This document shows positions 43,648 through 46,972 of a DNA stretch of 46,972 nucleotides, one piece after another. Under the pieces are notes generated by a model. That model made no database searches. It was given only the letters and a program-made list of their open reading frames with translations, and was not told where the DNA came from. Position 1 is the stretch's first letter; the number at the start of each line of letters is the position of its first letter. This DNA is from an uncultured Oxalobacter sp. (GTDB taxonomy: Bacteria > Pseudomonadota > Gammaproteobacteria > Burkholderiales > Burkholderiaceae_D): assembly GCA_934270705.1 (NCBI GenBank), contig CAKQQG010000008.1, forward strand, positions 1-46,972. The letters are read 5' to 3'. The translations under genes and the position numbers were made by a program.

Positions 43648-45305
43648 TCCTTGGAATTGACGTTGGAGGTACGCATACCGATTCGGTTCTGATGAATAAC
43701 CGAAAGATTGTCCGCAAATCGAAAGTACTGACGGACAAGGAAAATATTCTCAAGTCTGTCCTGATGGCGACGGAAGCCGTTGCAAACCCCGAAGATATCC
43801 GGAATTTGCAGCGTATAGTGCTTTCCACGACACTGACGACGAATGCAGTCGTCCAGAATCAGCTCGATCCCGTCGGACTGGTCGTCATGAACGGCCCGGG
43901 TGTTGCGCCGAAAGATCTGCCGCTGTACGACAAGGCCAATTACATCGCCGGTTACATGAGCCACCGGGGCATCGAGGCGGAAGCGCCCGATCGTTCGGAA
44001 CTGGCCGAGCTGAAAGAAAAGTTCAAGAAGGAAAACATCAACCGTTTTGCCATTGTCGGCAAATTCTCGACCCGCAATCCGGCGCATGAACAGGAAGTGG
44101 ATGCCTATTTCGACGATATGGCGGAACATACATCGCAGAGCCACCAGCTCTCGGGCGCCCTGAATTTCCCACGCCGTATCGCCACGACTTATCTGAACGA
44201 AGCGGTCTGGGGCCTGCAGCGCACGCTGGCCGACCAGCTCAAGACGTATATGGACAAGCTGGGGGTCAAGGTTCCGCTGTATATCCTGAAAGCCGATGGC
44301 GGTACGATCGAGGTGGAAGCCTCGCGCGAAATGCCGGTACAGACCATTCTGTCCGGTCCGGCTGCCACGATCATGGGCGTTTTGCCTTATGTTTCGCCTG
44401 AAAAGGATTCGATTTCCGTCGATATCGGCGGCACGACGACCGACATCGCATTGTTCGCCGACGGTGTTCCGCTTCTGGAACCGCAAGGGATCACGATCGA
44501 GGATCACAAGACTTCGGTTCGCGGACTGTTGACGCATTCGATCGGTGTGGGTGGCGACAGTCATGTCCGTGTCGAGGAAGGTGTTTTGCGCCTCGGACCG
44601 GAACGTCTGGGTGCCGCCATGGCGTTCGGCGGTCCTGTTCCGACAACGACGGATGCCCTCATCGTGCTGGGAATTGCCGATATCGGCGACAAGGCCAGGG
44701 CGATGGATGCCATGAAACAGCTGGCGGCAGAACTGAAGAAAACGCCGGAAGAAGTGGCGGCGCAAGTCGTCGATCTGGCCTGTTCGCTGATCGTGGACAA
44801 GATCCACAACATGCTTGCCGAAATCAACAGCAAGCCGGTCTATACCATTCATGAGCTGCTGGAAGGCCGCAAGATCGAACCGAAGGAAATTCTGGTCGTC
44901 GGCGGTCCGGCACCGTATATGGCGAAACGGATCGGCGAAATGATGGATTGCCCGGTCAAGGTACCGAACGATTCCGACGTCATCAACGCCAGCGGTGCGG
45001 CGACCGCCAGAACGACGGTCGAGCTCAATATCGTCGCCGATACCGAAGCGCAGGTGCTGAGCATTGCCGAAGAAGGTATCCAGCAGGAAATCCCCAAACG
45101 CTTCACGCTGGAAGACGTGATCGAACTGGGTACCGAAAAACTGGTCAGAAAGGCGAAGGAAGCCGGTGCCAGAGACGAGGATATCGTCGTCGAAGTGGCC
45201 GACAGCCAGGTATTCAATGTGGTCAGAGGCTATTCCACGATCGGCAAGAACATGCGTGTCAGACTTCAGGTCAAACCGGGTCTGATCAAAGATGAATCGA
45301 ATTGA
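43644..45305 (+). CDS. Hydantoinase/oxoprolinase family protein (HyuA-like), short form
   Basis: A 553-residue protein of the ASKHA-type hydantoinase/oxoprolinase family. Visible are the N-terminal GIDVGGTHTDSVLM phosphate loop, STTLTTNAVVQNQ, the second loop SVDIGGTTTDIALFADG, GVGGDSHV and VVGGPAPYMAKRIGE. Family members use ATP to open cyclic amides such as 5-oxoproline or hydantoins, or carboxylate ketones. It is shorter than the usual ~690-residue HyuA, and no HyuB partner gene follows. Instead a histone-deacetylase-family gene begins 12 bases downstream, so the two probably share a pathway. Confidence 0.88.
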   Translation: MILGIDVGGTHTDSVLMNNRKIVRKSKVLTDKENILKSVLMATEAVANPEDIRNLQRIVLSTTLTTNAVVQNQLDPVGLVVMNGPGVAPKDLPLYDKANYIAGYMSHRGIEAEAPDRSELAELKEKFKKENINRFAIVGKFSTRNPAHEQEVDAYFDDMAEHTSQSHQLSGALNFPRRIATTYLNEAVWGLQRTLADQLKTYMDKLGVKVPLYILKADGGTIEVEASREMPVQTILSGPAATIMGVLPYVSPEKDSISVDIGGTTTDIALFADGVPLLEPQGITIEDHKTSVRGLLTHSIGVGGDSHVRVEEGVLRLGPERLGAAMAFGGPVPTTTDALIVLGIADIGDKARAMDAMKQLAAELKKTPEEVAAQVVDLACSLIVDKIHNMLAEINSKPVYTIHELLEGRKIEPKEILVVGGPAPYMAKRIGEMMDCPVKVPNDSDVINASGAATARTTVELNIVADTEAQVLSIAEEGIQQEIPKRFTLEDVIELGTEKLVRKAKEAGARDEDIVVEVADSQVFNVVRGYSTIGKNMRVRLQVKPGLIKDESN

Positions 45306-45316
45306 AAGAGGCTTTC

Positions 45317-46627
45317 GTGAAAAAGAAAACAGGACTGGTTTTTTTCCCGGCGTTCGACTACGCGATCACGCCGACCCATCCGGAACGTGAAGAACGTCTT
45401 CTTTACACACAGGATCAGGTTGTCGAGGAAGGTCTTCTGGACTTCGACAATATCAAGGAATACAAGCCTGATCTGGCGACTCCGGCCGATATCAACCGGG
45501 TGCATTTCTGTGTTCCCGGCATTGACGAAATCGTCCATACATCCCACCTGATTTCGGTGGGCGGTACGCTGACGGCAGCCGACAAGGTGCTGACCGGCGA
45601 AGTGGACAATGCCTTTGCACTGGTGCGTCCCTGCGGACACCATTCCATGCGCGTCGTCCATGGCAGCCGTGGTTTCTGTACGCTGAACATGGAAGCGATC
45701 ATGATCGAGTACATCCGCCACAAATACGGTGTGAAACGTATCGCCGTTGTCGATACGGACTGCCATCATGGTGACGGTTCGCAGGATATTTTCTGGCATG
45801 ATCCCAATACCCTGTTCATTTCCATGCATCAGGATGGCCGTACCCTGTATCCGGGATCCGGTTTTCCGGATGAAGCCGGTGGCCCGAATGCCTACGGTAC
45901 CATCGTCAATTTGCCGATGCCGCCGGAAACCTGTGAGGAAGGCTTCCTTTATACGCTGGACAATATCGTCATGCCGCTTCTGGACGACTTCAAGCCGGAT
46001 CTGATCATCAACTCGGCCGGACAGGACAATCATTATTCCGACCCGATCACGAACATGAAGTTCACGGCGCAGGGCTATGCGATCCTGAACGATCGCCTGA
46101 AACCCGATCTGGCCGTGCTGGAAGGCGGTTACTCCATCGAAAGCGCGTTGCCCTACATCAATACCGGCATCATTCTGGCGATGGCTGGCCTTGACTACAG
46201 CCATATCAAGGAACCGGACTACAATCCGCGCAATCAGATCCAGTCGCCGCATATTACCAATTATCTCAAGCAGCTGAAGGATTACACGCTGGAAAACTGG
46301 AAAAACAAGGAAGCCCTGAAACGCAAGGCATATCCGAACCAGCCTTTCCATCGCCGTAACCGCAGTATCTTCTACGATACCGACTATATCCGCGAAACGC
46401 AGACCGAAACGGTCAGAACGTGTCCGGATTGCGGTGGTGCCGTCGTGATCGATTCTCAGGCCGATACCGGACGGAACAGCCATATCAAGGCCATCCAGAT
46501 TCCGCGTTATGCCTGCGATGCTTGCCGCAAGTGGGGAGAACAGCAGTTCGAACAGGGCAAGAAAGAGGGCTACGCACAGGTCTTCTTGCAGGACAAGGAT
46601 AAAGACCTGTATCTGGTCGACGAGTGA
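45317..46627 (+). CDS. Histone-deacetylase-family amidohydrolase with C-terminal zinc ribbon
   Basis: About 436 residues from GTG 45317, which has AAAGAGG upstream; TTG 45302 is an alternative. The HDAC/acetylpolyamine amidohydrolase core is complete: RPCGHHSM, VVDTDCHHGDGSQDIFW (zinc ligands), SAGQDNHYSDP, and LEGGYS with the catalytic tyrosine. The C-terminus adds a CPDCGG ... YACDACRK pair, a likely zinc ribbon not usual in bacterial HDAC-like enzymes. It should hydrolyse an acyl-amide, perhaps an acetylated amine. It is the second gene of a unit with the HyuA-like protein. Confidence 0.9.
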   Translation: MKKKTGLVFFPAFDYAITPTHPEREERLLYTQDQVVEEGLLDFDNIKEYKPDLATPADINRVHFCVPGIDEIVHTSHLISVGGTLTAADKVLTGEVDNAFALVRPCGHHSMRVVHGSRGFCTLNMEAIMIEYIRHKYGVKRIAVVDTDCHHGDGSQDIFWHDPNTLFISMHQDGRTLYPGSGFPDEAGGPNAYGTIVNLPMPPETCEEGFLYTLDNIVMPLLDDFKPDLIINSAGQDNHYSDPITNMKFTAQGYAILNDRLKPDLAVLEGGYSIESALPYINTGIILAMAGLDYSHIKEPDYNPRNQIQSPHITNYLKQLKDYTLENWKNKEALKRKAYPNQPFHRRNRSIFYDTDYIRETQTETVRTCPDCGGAVVIDSQADTGRNSHIKAIQIPRYACDACRKWGEQQFEQGKKEGYAQVFLQDKDKDLYLVDE

Positions 46628-46650
46628 CCGCTTGTCATATCGCCAGTCGT

Positions 46651-46676
46651 CGAAGCCAGCATTCACGCTGGCTTCG
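46651..46676 (+). terminator. Stem-loop after the HDAC-family gene (weak terminator)
   Basis: CGAAGCCAGC (46651-46660) pairs perfectly with GCTGGCTTCG (46667-46676) around a six-base loop. Only three T residues follow, so termination may be incomplete. Confidence 0.55.
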
Positions 46677-46770
46677 GTTTGCTGGCGGCATGACGAAACT
46701 GAAAAGACAATCCTGAAAGGTTCCTTTTTGGGTTGACCGATAACATCTATGCTTCAGATTGGTTTGCAAT

Positions 46771-46972
46771 ATGGAATTTGATCTTTCCGTTTCACAGATA
46801 AATGATTTGCTTGCCCATGTCGGCAAGGAAACCGAACTGGCACAACGTCTGTCATCGCATGCGATGACCAATGGCCGTATTCTGGTGCCTGACCATATCT
46901 TCGATGAAGAATCGATGAAACAGCTGTGGCGGATGGCTGAACAAATGGATGACACGGCCCTGTATTTTCAGC
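46771..46972 (+). CDS. Unrecognised protein, 5' part only (runs off the window)
   Basis: ATG 46771 opens a frame of 67 codons that continues beyond the right edge. It starts MEFDLSVSQINDLLAHV and contains GRILVPDHIFDEESMKQL, which faintly resembles the N-terminal extension of some HD-GYP phosphodiesterases. That is not enough to name it. It is separated from the HDAC-family gene by 143 bases with a stem-loop, so it may be a separate unit. Confidence 0.55.
   Translation, partial: MEFDLSVSQINDLLAHVGKETELAQRLSSHAMTNGRILVPDHIFDEESMKQLWRMAEQMDDTALYFQ

Noticed and set aside
43569..46666. Long minus-strand ORFs (427 and 466 codons) opposite the HyuA-like and HDAC-family genes
   Set aside because: Both are shadows of strongly supported plus-strand genes with intact motifs; the antisense products show only low-complexity charged sequence.

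Overview
The window looks like chromosomal DNA from a Gram-negative betaproteobacterium, most likely an anaerobic member of the Oxalobacteraceae (Oxalobacter-like). This rests on recognisable single-copy genes (miaA, mutL, prfA, prmC, purN, rsmB), a TonB/ExbB/ExbD outer-membrane transport system, an rml lipopolysaccharide locus, a homospermidine synthase and an oxygen-independent heme-degradation module. The taxonomic guess is inference; no 16S rRNA gene is present.

Positions 1-16752 are a surface-polysaccharide locus. A partial MsbA-like ABC exporter (minus strand) diverges from a long plus-strand run: two glycosyltransferases, a DUF115/GT42-like protein, rmlA-C-D-B (dTDP-L-rhamnose) and an RgpF-like rhamnan protein. 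A visibly A+T-rich cassette (about 7.5-16.75 kb) follows. It holds fdtA and fdtB (dTDP-3-amino-3,6-dideoxyhexose synthesis), a GT2 enzyme, a tight four-gene set (ATP-grasp/HAD fusion, five-bladed propeller glycosidase-like protein, methyltransferase, FemAB-like acyltransferase) and a CgeB-like glycosyltransferase. It ends at a bidirectional terminator and two tRNA genes (Phe, Met) on the minus strand.

Positions 17-31 kb are mostly housekeeping: miaA, a small secreted protein, an OafA-type acyltransferase with an SGNH domain, mutL, a dedA/lipoprotein/GNAT cluster, homospermidine synthase, a response regulator with a degenerate receiver, prfA-dsbB-prmC and a MATE transporter.

Positions 31.3-41.1 kb form a divergent heme/iron locus around a palindromic, Fur-box-like control region at 38435-38490. 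Leftward run tonB, exbB, exbD, a heme-type TonB-dependent receptor interrupted by one in-frame TAA, a ChaN-family protein and a YddA/SbmA-like ABC transporter. Rightward run hutX, a chuY-like reductase and hutW/chuW (radical SAM anaerobic heme degradation). Together they can be read as outer-membrane heme capture, an unusual inner-membrane step, cytosolic heme carriage, anaerobic ring opening and reduction of the product.

Positions 41.3-43.3 kb hold purN and rsmB. The end of the window carries a two-gene unit, a short hydantoinase/oxoprolinase (HyuA-like) protein followed at once by a histone-deacetylase-family amidohydrolase with a C-terminal zinc ribbon, and then the start of an unrecognised gene. 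The best candidates for something undescribed are the ATP-grasp/HAD cassette, the HyuA-HDAC pair and the heme locus that lacks HmuTUV but carries a ChaN-YddA pair.
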